The translations under genes and the position numbers were made by a program. 64,000 nucleotides of DNA from the NCBI GenBank assembly GCA_009760855.2, contig WPIO01000006.1, positions 7,803,001 through 7,867,000 of the forward strand. The letters run 5' to 3'. The stretch comes from Cristatella mucedo (lineage: Eukaryota; Bryozoa; Phylactolaemata; Cristatellidae). The notes under the pieces are model-generated. The model saw nothing but the letters and a program-made list of their open reading frames with translations, made no database searches and was not told where the DNA came from. Shown one piece after another: positions 12,999 through 25,138 of the stretch. Position 1 is the stretch's first letter, and the number at the start of each line of letters is the position of its first letter.

Positions 12999-15900
12999 GT
13001 AGGTTGCAGGCTTGGCTTTCATTCCTGCGCCGCACGCGCACTCGTCCAGTGCTCGGCAGGCGCCTTGTGCTCCGCAACGAGACGACGTTTGTCCGGCAGC
13101 GCTTGCCCAGAAGACTCGTCGTGCTTGGAAAAAGAAGCCTCCGATTCGTGATTGTAGCGGATCCGAGCGCAGCTCTCGCCTGCCTTCTAGCTTGAACTTG
13201 TGTTGTGCCTCTGGACGAGCTTCGAGCAGGTCTAGCTGGAGGCCGCCGGCGGGCGGGCGGTCTACCCTATCGCAGCGACCGCCCGCTGCCTCCTTCGCCG
13301 GCGAGGCGGCAGCAGCCGCGCCTCCGTCCTGCAGCTTCGCACCGCTGGCGCTGCGCGCTGTTTTCACTGAGAGACCGTTGTCGCGCTCGGCACGACGTCG
13401 GACGCGTGGCTGTTAATTTCCCCAGTGTACTGTATATCCTAGGTGTGCACGGTTTCGCTGACACTTTTAGGGTCTGGGGGCAGGGAAAAAAGGTTTTGTT
13501 ATTTTTACGGCCACGTTTGTATAGCGGCAGAGGAGCCTACGGGCCTAACGCTGCCGCCTGCTGTGGGCAATAAAGAATCGCCCACTGCATGACCTGCACC
13601 CACGACCTGGGTCGCGGCACCTTTCAGGTGGCGCGCATGGATGGCGCGGGACATTCCGTGCGTCCGTGAGCGGTACTATTGCCACTTTTAGCTCTATCTA
13701 TCTCATAGGCATGCATATAATTCAGTCAACTCGTGAAGGGTTTTGGTATTTAAACCTTGGCTCTGGTGGTCTGCCGACTCGTACAGATCGGGCTGCCATT
13801 GGCTGTCCTTGCAACTGAGCAGATGCACATGCCGGTAGCATCTTAACAGACTGATCCGTCTATTGTAGGTGTCATCGTTGAACGACTGGGAGCATGCAGA
13901 CCTTGGAAATGATTCGAGGAAAAACAAGTTTCTGAGACTCATGGGTGCAGCCAAGGTAGGATCTGTAATAGCCAGTCTAGTGTCCACGCGTTCGCTTGCC
14001 TTGCACTTATGTCATCTCGATCATGCTAAGGTGAAGCTAGTTTGCTGAGATGACCTAGCCTTCCATTGTTCGAGGCGATGCATAATGCACGGTGCGGCCG
14101 TCAGACAGGCCACTGCCACATGACCCCCAAGCATAGGTCTGGTCAAGGATTTTCAAGTGTTGCTTAATCGCAAAGGTCCAACTCACCACAAGGTGGGAGG
14201 GACACGCTGCCTGCCTGTGTAGGGCCCTATTCCCCCCAAGGCCTTTGCCGATTTGTCTTTGCCTTTGCCGATAAGGCATGCCCGGGACGGTCTGATTTTT
14301 TTTTATGAATGCATGTTTCCTAATTACAGTGCAAATTAGTTTTTCGGAGCATGGGCCAGCAGGTAGGAAAGTGGCCTGTTGGCAACCGATCTCCTACCAC
14401 CTCACCTCTTGGCATATGCTATATTGCTATATGTGCCTGCCCTTCCCTTCCGTCACCCACCCCACCCACTCAGGTGCCGAGAGTTATGCTGCTGTTCTCC
14501 TGATGCACAGTAGAATACATTTGAATTCATTTTGATAGCGCACATCACCTGGACGCAGCTGTTTAGCCTTTTGTTGGCGATACGATTTAGCAGTAGCCAA
14601 ACCTTAGTGTTGCCTTGTTTCTAGAACGCCAGATGAAATGCAAGGATACACAGCAATGCCCTACATAGCAAATGCAAGCATGTTTAGGGTTACCTGTTGT
14701 TTGAAGAGCACATGCAAAGTAGTAATCTGCAAGTCGTCGAGTCCAACTACGTATTCGGTCTGAAAAACCTCGATTAGATACTCTATAGGCACAGCACTTT
14801 GTGGAAATTTTTGCAGCGGGTAGCTGGAGTACGTGTAGAGCAAGTTGAAAGCAGTGCTTGTTGAGGTACTGGAGCCCTGACACCGATTGCACTTAGATGG
14901 CTTATAATATTCACTGGACACATGTGGTGAGAAGACGGCAGCAAAGTATGTAAGCCACAAAAATTAAGGGGGAATGTATCTACATATAACAAATTTACCA
15001 ATCTCTGCATCATATGCGACATAACCCAACTTGTCGATCCTTGGTAGATTGAGACACGTGCGTGAAGCTTGTTTAGGTGCATTCTTGCGACTTTTATACG
15101 GTCTCATTTCCGGTGTAGGTGTATGCCTTGGAAATCCCACAACTCGGCTAATACTGCACACCTCGTATCTGAGTGAAATTCGAAATGTGAGTTCAGTTCT
15201 GATTGTTTTAAACGGCTCTAGAAAAGTTTCTGATTTTGATTCGATACATTTTGCTTTGTACGTCATCAAACGTCGTGGAGCTTTATTTTTCGTAATCATT
15301 GAAACTTACGCCGTCGTTGAAATGTATGGGGGTGTGGTGCCTCAAACTATGACCGTTCCTCAAGAAGTGTCCACACAGTCGGCATTATGCATTTTTGAAG
15401 TGAGACTTAGAACATCTCATTAATGCTAATAATGATGATAATTATAATACATCTGTATGGCACCCTCAGAGAACTCGAATCTCTTTCCAGGCACTTTGCA
15501 TATGCTGCAAAGGAAGCATGTTCGAATGGTTATAGTGCTCTGTGGTGCTACCAAAAAATATCCTTTGAAAAGCTCTTTCTGAAGAGCTTAACTTTACCAC
15601 GGATTGTGTAAAGCAAGCTGTCCGAGCCGGAGTCTTGAGTGCCTGCAGTGCTGGATGGGGGGGGGGTTGTGCCGTCAGCCACTTTAATAATAAAGTTTAG
15701 CACTACGGTGGGCTATTCTGTCTTGACCTGCCTTTGTAGGCTAACAACAGCAAGGACAAGGAAGCAGAGCCGAAGCCGACCAAGAAATTTGGTCAGTGTG
15801 GCCACCTTTACTTAGCTTAACTTTTTATTCTGTTGTGCGTTTTGATGTTGCTTGCAACTTTTTAAGACTCTTTTTGCAGTCATTTTGCAGTATTGGATTT

Positions 15901-18900
15901 TGTGCTTACATCCTCATATCTCTATTTAAGGTTATTTGTAGCATGTGTAGTTATGTTGTGTATAGCAGTTTTATTTTTACTGGAATGGTAGTAAACGTTG
16001 GAATTGTAAAATCGCATCTTGCCAATGTCTTTCTGCATACCCGTCCTTAACTTATCTTACCGGGATCCAAAAAGTGCCTAGAAAGAGATTGAGTTCTCTT
16101 GAGGGCGCTATGTCGAAAGCATTATTATCATTAACAAGGATCTAATGTGTTTGCAGTGTCCATAAAGCTTGTTGGCCTTTTGTCGGTGGCGCTGTGATTC
16201 TGAACACGATATTATTAATTCTTTAAAATGAAGAAGTGTGTAACTGCCGAGGACTTGCTGTACACTAGCAAGCATGGGGTCTTAGTTGTATTGAGTGGCA
16301 TTTTTTGTTTGCATTCTGGTGGCATTTCGTTGATATCCCTCCACGTTTATGCAAACTAGCCCATGTTTTTTTATTCACGTGGCTTGCAGCTTTTTTTTTT
16401 ATACGGCTGGGGAATTTTTCGTGGTCGGGTTCCTTTTGGAAGCAACGTGCAGAGTTTCTTGTAGCCGCGTCCTTTAAGCAAAGGTGCTATGCTGCCTTTA
16501 CTTTTCAGTTTGGATTGATATTTTCCTTTGTATTATGACCCATTTTTATTTTTGCCCGGTTCAGCACGACCAAAAATTAACTAGGTAAGGCGGTCGCTTT
16601 TCACGACCTCGGCCCAGAGGTCGTGGGTTCGAATATTGTGGTGGGCGATACCCACTGCAAGGGGTGGAGATAGCCGTCAAGGCTGTTCTGTCGCTGTACA
16701 AAAAGAGGCTGTTAAATCAGCTAGTATTTTTTTCCGTGGTACGTATGATCCAGGTCGCCTTTTGCGGGCAGCACACCCTGGAACCAATTAATGGACTTAC
16801 ACCGATTATCTCACTTGAGTACAGTGCCTTTAAAAGAGATTCCCAGAGGGCACTTTACAAATGTATTATTGCCATTATTACTACTACTTGGGTGGACTGA
16901 GTCGAACGCCTATACACGTGCAATGCAATAATGCTTTGCCAGAGAGAGAGAGTGTCTTGCTATGTCCGTGTCTCTTCGTGACTTAATTTGCGGGTTAGCT
17001 CGTGGCTAGTATGCGCAGCCGCGCGAGCTGTTCCCTTTGTGTGCGTTTGGAATTTTAGGAGGCCGTCAGCACTGGCAGGAGCGTAGTGCGCGCAGGGCGG
17101 GTAAGACTGACCACGTATGTGTCTGCTGGGTGTGCACGCTTGCCGCTCACGAGCCGGCGGCCGAGTCTGGGCCAATGGCCGTGATGCTGGCTGGGAGACT
17201 CGGCTTGTTGCTTGGTGCCACTATATGTTGGCATGTGCTCGCAATCGATTTTTACCTGCTCTTACTGGTATCCGTGTATTTTCATGGCACGTCAAATCGG
17301 CTGGGGGCCAAACTCAGACAATGATTCGTATTTCAAAGCACTATTTATGTATCAGCAAAGGATCAAAGCATTGCTCTTGTACCTTCTCGAGAATATTTAC
17401 TTGGTAGCGGCATGAGTGGATTTTACAGCCAAAAGTTTGAGAATGCACATTCGGAATTGTGTGAAATTTGATCGGTATATCGGTATATACATGTCGTATG
17501 CGATCGCTCGAGTTTAGCTCGACCGATTTATTGGTGGACCGCAGTCGGCCAAGCCCCAGCCATGCCATAATCCACTTGTGATGCTAGAAAGTACATTTTG
17601 GTCAACTTTCTCGAGAATTTACAAGTGGAATGCTATGAAATTTTGGAGGCACATTATATTTTTAAACATGGCTACCTGCACCGTGCATTGTCATTTGAGC
17701 TTCACACAACCACTTTGGTCGTAGTGGTAGTAGGCTGCTGCAGTAAGTTGCCATAATAGGGCTTTTTACTTTCTGTGTAGCTCCAGTCCAGCTTGTTAGG
17801 CTTGGGCTAGTTGTTACTTAAGAGTGATTGATATCGTGAATGAACGTGAAGGCTCTGTGCTCTCGACGCAGAGCTTCGCAAGGTTCAACCTTGTTGCAGC
17901 TTACCTGGTTGGTTTAAAAGCTTAACAATTTAACCCATAACAATTCTGTTACTTGCTGACCTGTCACTGTTCGCCTGCACACTTATGCTTTGTTTTACGT
18001 CTTTTTGTGAAAGGTTGGAAATTAATTAAGTCTGCCATGTACTATTGTGATTTAAATGTATCTGAATTAATAGCGTTGAAAAAATACTGGATAGTCTATA
18101 GCATCCAGAGATTCCCCTCCCTTGAGCAGCAGCCACCAATAGAGAACTCTGAAAACAGGGAGGTTCATCTGGGAAAAAGATGCCCTCTGCAGTTGCTCTC
18201 GCATCGAAGGTTATTTGCTGGTGACTTAAGCCACCAGGTCCTGGCGTCCTGCATGGGCCAAGCTCGCTGTGCCGGCGCGTCGTACTTGGCTCGGCTGCTC
18301 GATGCTTGCACCTCAGCTTTTCAAGTTTGTCTTTTGGCTCACATCTGTTATGATGACCTGTCCGCTTGAGCTTGGGGGGGGGGCTCAGGCATCCGTTTGT
18401 GTGCACTGCAGGCAACTGCAGTTGGTCAGGCCTTTGCTCGTTCGTTTATTGTCTTCAACTGTCAGCGACTCCTGGGCATTTGCTTCGTCGCTACGCGGGC
18501 CGCATGTAGCCGTCTGGGCTCGGTTCTTGCCAGCATTCCGACGGCAGTTGTCGTTGTCAAGTGTGAGTGTGTGAGCGCGTGTCGGCTATTGTCGCTCTAG
18601 CTCTCTGTCTGTCTCCATTGCTAATGTTTTTTCTGCTGCAGTCACTGACGCTCACAAGCTGGAGGAAGAGCTCGAGGAGCAGTTCAAGGAGGGCCTCGAG
18701 CACACGCTCGTCAGCGGACACAGGGGTCACGTGGGTCTGGGCTTTCACGAGCTCGCCGCTGCGGCCTCGTCTGAGCCAAAGCCGAGGCAGAACAAGATCA
18801 CCAAATTTGACGACGATGCCATAGTTGTGGGCATACCCAACAATGACGTTGCGGGCCCGAACCGTGCCGAGGAATACAGTGACGACGATTCGGGAGAGGG

Positions 18901-19252
18901 CGATGCCAAAGTCGCCGCTGCGGCAGCAGCAGCAGCAGCGGCAGCTGCCGATCAATCGGGCGAAGCGTGCAGCAGCAGCAGCGAGAAGCGCCCGAAGAAG
19001 AAGAAGTCCAGCAACAAAAGCCGGAACGACGATGACAGGAAGGAGCAACTGACTGACGATGCTGCTGCTGCTGCCCCAAAGAAAGCCAAGCGCGGCGCTG
19101 CCACGGCCGAGGCAGCGCCGCCGCCCACGAGTGCCGACGAGTCGCGCTCAGCAGGCAAGGTCAGAGGCAAGCCGACCGGCACCGGGGTGCCGTCGAAGAA
19201 GAAGCCCTCCTCCAGGATGCCGGCTGGCTTCGTGAAAGCGGCGGATGCGTAA
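12864..19252 (+). CDS. SMAP-domain (small acidic protein, C11orf58-like) nuclear-type protein
   Basis: Three exons join in frame, 12864-12998, 15740-15791 and 18642-19252, giving 265 residues. The N terminus is Lys-rich (MSEKKKVRAV, KKEKESGAKTSKKG). Exon 3 opens with the key segment LEEELEEQFKEGLEHTLVSG followed by HRGHVGLGF. This follows the C-terminal pattern of vertebrate small acidic protein (EELES-Y...LSGRYRRHCGLGF), also found at the end of KNOP1. After it come an acidic stretch (EEYSDDDSGEGD), a poly-Ala run, and Lys-rich tracts (RPKKKKSSNKS) resembling nuclear localisation signals. The biochemical role of the family is poorly known. An extra exon between exons 1 and 2 or 2 and 3 cannot be excluded, because the N-terminal part of the vertebrate protein is not seen. 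It shares a promoter with RPL36A. Confidence 0.75.
13516..13616 (-). mobile_element. Degenerate SINE (family 1) in SMAP intron 1
   Basis: The plus-strand order ttgtatagcggcagagga, gggc, ctgtgggcaa, aatcgccca and acccacgacct mirrors the intact minus-strand copy at 34926-35093. Box B is eroded. Confidence 0.5.
14587..15299 (-). other. Unidentified overlapping open frames antisense in SMAP intron 1
   Basis: Four minus-strand frames of about 100 codons (14587-14892, 14661-14960, 14783-15082, 14964-15299) overlap. The words RPYKSRKNAPKQASRTCLNL and DKLGYVAYDAEIGKFVI look protein-like in composition, but I recognise no domain and see no clear start or splice structure. They could be remnants of an unknown mobile element or chance. 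Confidence 0.2.
15420..15545 (-). repeat. LINE 3' tail
   Basis: An AT-rich tail (taataatgatgataattataat) is followed by agagaactcgaatctctttc, caggcactttgcat, tgctgcaaaggaagcatg and tcgaatgg. It lies 195 bp upstream of SMAP exon 2. Confidence 0.7.
15740..15791 (+). CDS. SMAP gene exon 2
   Basis: The acceptor is cctttgtag and the donor is gtcagt. It reads ANNSKDKEAEPKPTKKF and ends in phase 1, which fits exon 3. It is short, so support rests on frame, composition and splice sites. Confidence 0.65.
16062..16140 (+). repeat. LINE 3' tail, plus orientation
   Basis: The words aaaaagtgcctagaaagaga, ttgagttctcttgagggcgc and cattattatcatta form the element 3' end in the plus direction. Confidence 0.7.
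16561..16733 (+). mobile_element. SINE (family 1) in SMAP intron 2
   Basis: It carries ctaggtaaggcggtcgcttt, ggtcgtgggttcgaa (box B, partly mutated), the inverted pair around gtgggcgatacccac, and then ctgtcgctgtacaaaaagag and gctgttaaatcagctagt. The match to 34926-35093 is clear over the whole length. Confidence 0.75.
16821..16888 (+). repeat. LINE 3' tail
   Basis: The words agtgcctttaaaagagattc, ccagagggcactttacaaat and gtattattgccattattact match the LINE 3' end. Confidence 0.6.
18642..19252 (+). CDS. SMAP gene exon 3 (last)
   Basis: The acceptor is ttctgctgcag. It encodes the SMAP segment, the acidic and Ala-rich regions and the basic tail ending in FVKAADA and TAA. The GCA/GCG run at about 18910-18950 encodes the Ala tract. 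Confidence 0.85.
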
Positions 19253-19418
19253 TCTGGCTGCGCAAGCCGGCACCGGCCGGCCGGCCGCCGCCGCTCGATC
19301 CTTTCTCAGCATCGTCGAATCGAATGGCCATTACAGCTGCTGCGCAGCTGCGGTCTCAGCAAACGTTTCGGCACCGATTCTTATGTACAGGCAAAGTGCA
19401 TATCTGTAGCTTATTGAA

Positions 19419-19424
19419 AATAAA
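19419..19424 (+). terminator. SMAP gene polyadenylation signal AATAAA
   Basis: It lies 167 bases after the TAA stop codon and is the first canonical AATAAA on this strand downstream of the stop. Confidence 0.6.
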
Positions 19425-19429
19425 TGCCG

Positions 19430-20940
19430 TGCATGTTGCACTGCAAGTGTCGCCGGATGCGTGCATGCTCAGCGGCCGGCACTGCTTTCGGTCCTTGCCA
19501 CTAGCGTACCGGCACCTCAGACCACCTCAGGCATCTCGACTTGAGAAAGACTTAGTGAGAGGTGACTTCTGTTGCTTAAGCACATCTCTGTGTGCATCTA
19601 AATGAGGTTCAGCCGCCAGCGTTCATGCAGTAGCTTGAATGGTGGCAGCAAGTCTTAATAGAAAGCCGTGCACGTGACGCTGTTGGCTGCTAACGGCATT
19701 AGCTGCCGGGATGGATCAGAGGCGATCTCGAGCACGTAGCCGTCTAGCAGTCCTGCTCTTCCCCTCCCCCTGGCAGTTTATGACGTGCCTGTTGTTCGTG
19801 GAAATGTTGCATTTTAATCCGGTTCAACAGCAGGAGGTAAGGAAGCCTGGCCATTGGCCCTTTGCAGTCGAAGCTGTACTGGTTTCAGAGGCAGGTTGAT
19901 TCGATGTGATGGGGTTCCATTTGGGTCGGACTGGGGTCTTTATTTACCTAATCCTGTTGAGGTTAACAGGATGCATATTTGCTATCTCGGCTGCTGCGTC
20001 GCGGCGTTCTAGTGGCCCATGTGCCTACGGTAAATCCAGCTCCAGCCGCTGTAATAAATTTAAAGATAACATAGTACACTCCATAGATGGTATATATTAG
20101 ATAGCTTACGAAAGCCTATTCGGCTACCGAATAAAACGGATATAAACAACTTATAAGATATACATATTTTTGCTAAGCAAAGACTCCACGCAATGCACTT
20201 ATTTCGTCCGCTTGCAAGGCTATCGATTAATGCTGCGCTCAGTGGCTCAGGTCAATGCTTAACATTGACCTTTGCTAGATGGGACGGTGCCACTCAGTCG
20301 AGTTTCCAGATAGCAGACGAATTCAGTAGGCTCTCGGTTGAGGCTTTCAGCTGCGTGAGTTCGGCTCTGCTTCTTGCGAGATCGACGGTTTTTTCGTTTC
20401 GGTTAAACTGCCACGCCGGAAAGGCACAGCTCAGTGCAGTGGCATGGCAAGAGGTGGGGGGGACACATGTCCCGGGCGCCGAGGTCAAGGTTGCGCCAAA
20501 AGCAAACTAGATTGTGCATATTTTTTTAAACCTTTCATATGAGAATATCAATCTTGGTTTCAAGCTAGTCAATGGACTTGACTATTGCTGGTTGAGCTAG
20601 TTAAGCATGTTCACAGACTTAGACCAAGCTCAGAGGCTAAGCTAGCTGTGCCAGCCTGTCGTACTCGCCAGAGCTCGTTCGGCACCGGTCCACGCAGAGT
20701 TTTTGACAGGATATTGTCTGCTGCTTACTCGGACATTTCGTCACCAAAATAGTAAATTTGAAAAAGCGATTAAGGATATTGTTCCAATTGTTCCGAGCCT
20801 TTTTGTCACGCTCCTCTAAGGCTCAACCTCTTCCACCGGAGGCGGAGTCAAAGTTGTAAAGGTCGGTCTTACTCCAGACCAGCCTCGGTGAACTGCATTG
20901 TCACTACGGCTACTTTTTACGTCTGTACATTGTTGGTCAC
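19430..20940. other. Intergenic, nothing recognised
   Basis: No exon, RNA gene or known repeat is recognised. Several open frames of 60-105 codons lack any family likeness. Confidence 0.35.
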
Positions 20941-20944
20941 CCAA

Positions 20945-22500
20945 TCGATTTTAAGAAGACATAAGAGGAAAGAGGCAAGTGATGGGCCCAGCACAGAAAA
21001 CAAAAACGTGAGGAGGAGAAGCGAGAGCAACTGAACAGCGAGTCCAGCAACTGGTGCTGCCAGGTTTCTTGAAGGAAGAAGGCAAAGCTGAAGAACAGTG
21101 AAGACACAAGTAAAGATCAGGAAAATGTTAACAATCACAGAGGTAATAAATAAGAACCGTTTGAGAAGGAGAAAAACGAGCAGTGCGGTGAAAATGACAA
21201 GAGTAGAAAAGGGAGAAGAGAGTGACAGAAAGCACGGCATCACTGTAGAAACAAACACCCTGCTTGGTGACAGCTCCCTGAGAAAATCTTTCCTATGTGG
21301 AGACGAAGACAGTCACCATTTGGACCACGGGAATGCAAGCACCGCCGCAAGAGAAGATAAAAGATCTGCTGAAATTTCTCATTTTCCCAATTTGCTGACC
21401 CTAGTGGATATTGGCTATCTGAAGTTTGACCAAACCTCTGTTTTACGCGCAATCCCGCAGCCACTTCAAACTGAACTTGTAAGACGAGGACCAAGCCAGT
21501 TTCAGAACAAAGATGGTCCAATTTCTGGAAAAGGTGGTCGAGCCATGAGCATAGCCTTGCTCAAGAACTCTTGGACATGACGGTAGCTGGACCCGGCTGG
21601 CCTAATCACCTTTAAAACAGTCGGCGACTTGCTTCCACTGTTTCCTCTTCCTTATGCCCACCAAACAATCCCGATCGTCACGTACATTGGCAAATGGATT
21701 TAGCAAGTAGAGAAAACCTGAAAAACTAACTGGCGAGGGAAAACAGTCTTTTTCACCACATGGAAAGAAGCAGAGAGGAGACTTCTCGAAGGAAGTAGAA
21801 TAGACACGGCTGTTGAGGCCGAATCTTATCGGAAAATGCAGATGGCAAAACTTCCTAAAGAGAGTTCTCAGCTGCATCAAGTTATTGGTATTTCAAAACC
21901 TGGCATTGCGTGGTCACTGGGAGTCTTGGTCTGGCTGGTGAGAAAAAACATTGGAAAACTCCTGGTATTTCTTCATCTTCTAGCTCTGTACGATCCTCTT
22001 CTAAAATTACACCTAGACACGCCACAAAGAATCCAAAGTAAGTCTTTTATCTGTCTCCTCAAACCCAAAATGAGTTTCTTAGTATACTTGTGTACACAGT
22101 CAGAGACAAGCTACTCTGTGAGATACAGTGAAAAAAGTACTGTGGAATTCTGTTTGATCCAACTCCTGATTTGGCACACCGCGAGCAGATGTCTGAAGTC
22201 ATTAGATATGTCGATGTTGATTTTGCCAACAAAAGTCATCATCAAAGAGTCTTTCATGGGCTTTCTCCAAATCTACGCCAAAGATGCTGCAGCGATTCAG
22301 AGTCTCATCTCGGACAAACTCGAATGTGACAAATGCTCTTGCAAAATTGCAGGTCGCAGTGCTACGACAAAGCAGCAGTCATGGCTGGCATCTTGTCAAT
22401 TGTCCAAACGAGAATACTGTCAATAAATGAGAAGGCAACTTTTGTAAACTGTGATGACCACAGCTTATAAAATGTCATTGCCTTTTTTGGAACAATAGAA
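20945..22500 (+). pseudogene. hAT transposase pseudogene, TTF/ZMYM-type
   Basis: Pieces of one protein appear in order across shifting plus-strand frames. First is a Lys/Arg-rich leader, then DIGYLKF and QTELVRRGPSQFQNKDGP (about 21410-21520, the TTF-type zinc-finger opening), then words like CFHCFLF (about 21640), then LALRGHWE (about 21900) and LALYDPLLKLHLDTP (about 21980). A further frame gives CGILFDPTPDLAHREQMSEV (from 22141), then LQNCRSQCYD (about 22340) and NCDDHSL. These are the hAT transposase blocks found in ZMYM1-like genes, starting with the catalytic-Asp region (FDPT). At least three frameshifts and several stops make it dead. It ends where the opposite-strand relic starts. Confidence 0.8.
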
Positions 22501-23470
22501 CTTCTACATCGCTGACTCCAAATAGACGAAGCGCTAGATTTCCTGCGAAATTTAGCATATTTTTGTACGGGGCGACAGGCGGATCTTTGAGACTTGAAAA
22601 CAGGTTCATGACATCATTGTTCAATTGCGTTTCAGCACGACACTTCAAATTTTCTTTGAGCTTGGTACTACTGTCATTATTAAGGTTAGAGAGCTTGTTG
22701 AACACGAATTCAAAAATTGTGTCCGCACTCGTCAATGCCGCGTTTTCTCGACTGAGATTCTCAACAGCCAGATTCACATGTTCCATTGCCTTCAAAAGAG
22801 TTTTGAAAGCGTCCAAATCTAATGTCTTTATCATTTTCCAGTGCCTTGAATTCGGTTAGTGTCTCTTGGATGGCGACTTCCGTCTTTTCTAAAGGCTCTA
22901 ACATTGTTCGGATTCCAGCGCGTTTTCACGTCAATATGCAACTCAATCTCGTGTCCGAACTTTGCTTCTACTTTGGATTGAAAGACATTATTTTAAACAG
23001 TTGATTTTTTGATGAATTTGACAAGCTTGCGTGATTTCGTGAGCAGTTCACGGTAATCTCTCTCTAATGTACCATCGCTGATCACGTCCATGTGGATACC
23101 TGCTTCAAAATTGCTCATTTCATCAATATCTTCACTATCCAGGTTTAAATGGACCATCTCAGTCAGTAATCTTCTTGTACAATGTGTCACATGCTCCAAG
23201 GTGCAAAATATGGTTTAAGCAGAACTTTCTGATGACATTAATATGGCTGATGCCTTACTTATTTACTGCAGCGCCATCCTGAGTAGGAGCAACCAAATCC
23301 CTCTCTATTGTTATTATAAAAGCGCTCAAATGCTGTTTCATTGAGTCCAACATATTGAGAGCAATAGGTGAATTAAATACACGAATAACACTCGTCTGGA
23401 TTGGGGTGTGATCGCTGCAATCATGAATGTGGACTCCGAAGAATCGACGTATTCTCACGCTCGTGTATTC
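22475..23470 (-). pseudogene. Second hAT transposase relic, opposite strand
   Basis: Read from 23470 downward, it gives an open stretch ending in LVAPTQDGAAVNK (about 23258), then a broken stretch with FAPWSM, then RKLVKFIKKSTV (about 22995). Next come FQSKVEAKFGHEIEL and the hAT signature DVKTRW (about 22950-22925), then the ORF LDAFKTLLKAMEHVNLAVE and NLSRENAALTSADTIFEF (22815-22690). These match the central and C-terminal hAT transposase blocks of a ZBED-like lineage, different from its plus-strand neighbour. Frames are interrupted by stops. The C-terminal dimerisation end is missing at 22475. Confidence 0.75.
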
Positions 23471-23699
23471 ATCCAGTTTACTTTACTCCTCTCTTGAGTT
23501 TTCCCTTGATGTCGCCAGTCGTTTTGTATCACCTTTCTCCGTAATCATCATGCACCAGCTTCATCACAGCGCTTTTGTTCACTAGATGTTTGAATCCGTC
23601 CAGTGAGATTGATTGCCGTCCATATTTACTCAAAGTGATAGCTCTAATCAATATTTGGTTAATAGCCAGATCGGTGACTATTTCCTTCAGACTCTTTCA

Positions 23700-24168
23700 C
23701 CTCAGGAAATCGGCATTCGTTTTTATTTATTTATTGCTCATGGGATTTTCCTTGGATGCGCACCCTCCAGGAGGTTTATCAAATCAATTCCGTGTATTTT
23801 CATATGCTTCTTTGGAGACTGCCTTTAGTTCTCCTGGAACTCACTTCCGAATTTCGTCGCGACGTCCCATGACTTGACCACATTTAAAAAGAAACTAAAA
23901 ACGCATCTATTTATCACAGCATTTAGTGAGTCCACGTGATTCGTCCTTTATGTGCTTATATGCATGATGACGCTGTGCATGCTGCCGCTAACGAAATCTG
24001 CATGGTTATCCTGTGCATGTCACAACTAATCATGTTATTCTTGTTGTTATCAAGCATGCAATTACAAACCATTCGATCTTGCTTCCTTTGCATCAAAATT
24101 AAACTGTCCAGATATAGAATGAGTTCTCTGATGGCGCCATATCAAATGTATTATTATTATCATTCCAC
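23700..24168 (+). mobile_element. LINE 3' end, plus orientation
   Basis: The degenerate ORF end (SNQFRVFSYASLETAFSS) is followed by the 3' UTR words gcatttagtgagtccacgtg, gtgcatgctgccgctaac, ccattcgatcttgcttcc, gagttctctgatggcgcc and a tattattattatc tail. It is 5'-truncated. Confidence 0.7.
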
Positions 24169-24504
24169 GTTGTCGTGGAATTTCCAGAACATTTGATGAT
24201 TTTATGCGTCCTCCGCGTTGACCCTCTAGCTCTCCTGTAATTGGATTCTTTCCTTTGCAGCGTATTCCCAAGCTGAAGACATGGCGGATCTATTTTTGCT
24301 GATATCACAAAGTCAATGTAATTAATATCTTACTTAATTTTGCTAGATTGCACTTTAATTTAGTTTTTGGCCAATTTGATAAAATCATCACAAAAATCAC
24401 TAAAACATTCGAAAGAAATTTTAAAATTTTGTTTTCCTCAAAATATGTTTACACTCACGTTTTCGCATGCCTTCGGCAACTTTTCTTTGTCTATGATTCT
24501 CCGT

Positions 24505-25138
24505 GCAGCTTTGCTGGTCTACCGGCCTGTGCAATCAGGGGCTTGCAGCTGGTGCAAAACTCTGCAGCCAGGCTTGTCTGTGGTGAGCGTCGCAGTTGCC
24601 ACATCCCACTATTTCTCGCCTACCAGCTCTGGCTGCCAGCAAAGCCAGTAAAGCAACGCATCGACTTCAAGGTTCTGTCACTAACTTTTAGGACCTAGTC
24701 ATTCTTTGGCTCCAGCCTACCTATCAGGTCTACTATCCCACCAGGCTAAGCATCGTATTAACCGCTTTTCTGAATCGTTTACCTATATCTCGTACGAGCC
24801 TCAAATCCTTTGGAGACAGTGCCTTTAGTTCGTATGCTCCCAAAGCACTTCCGACTGGCATCAAGACATCACCTGACTTGAGCACTTCAAAAAGAAGTTA
24901 GACGGATCTATTTGTAGCAGCATTTAGTGGGTCCCTATGATTCGTTTTTTGTGTGCTCATGCGTGCTGACACTGTGCATGCTGACACTGTGCATATCACC
25001 TCTAACCGTGTTATGTTTGTTGCCATTATGCACGTTACCACCAACCATTCGATCCTGCTTCCTTTGCAGCGAATGTAAAGTCCCTAGAAAAAGACTGAGC
25101 TCTCCGAGGGGGCCATAACAATGTATTATTATTATTAG
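24505..25138 (+). mobile_element. LINE 3' end, longer plus-strand copy
   Basis: The frames read RAALLVYRPVQSGACSWCKT, then QRIDFKVLSLTF, then the 3' UTR from gcatttagtgggtccctatg to the tail gtattattattatta. The order is the same as in 46475-47535. Frames are broken. Confidence 0.75.

Noticed and set aside
12711-13573. Several long overlapping open frames on both strands around SMAP exon 1
   Set aside because: The region is CpG- and GC-rich, so stops are rare. Only the frame from 12864 to 12998 fits the downstream exons and splice sites.
18557-19182. Minus-strand frames of up to 163 codons opposite SMAP exon 3
   Set aside because: Antisense shadows of the coding exon.
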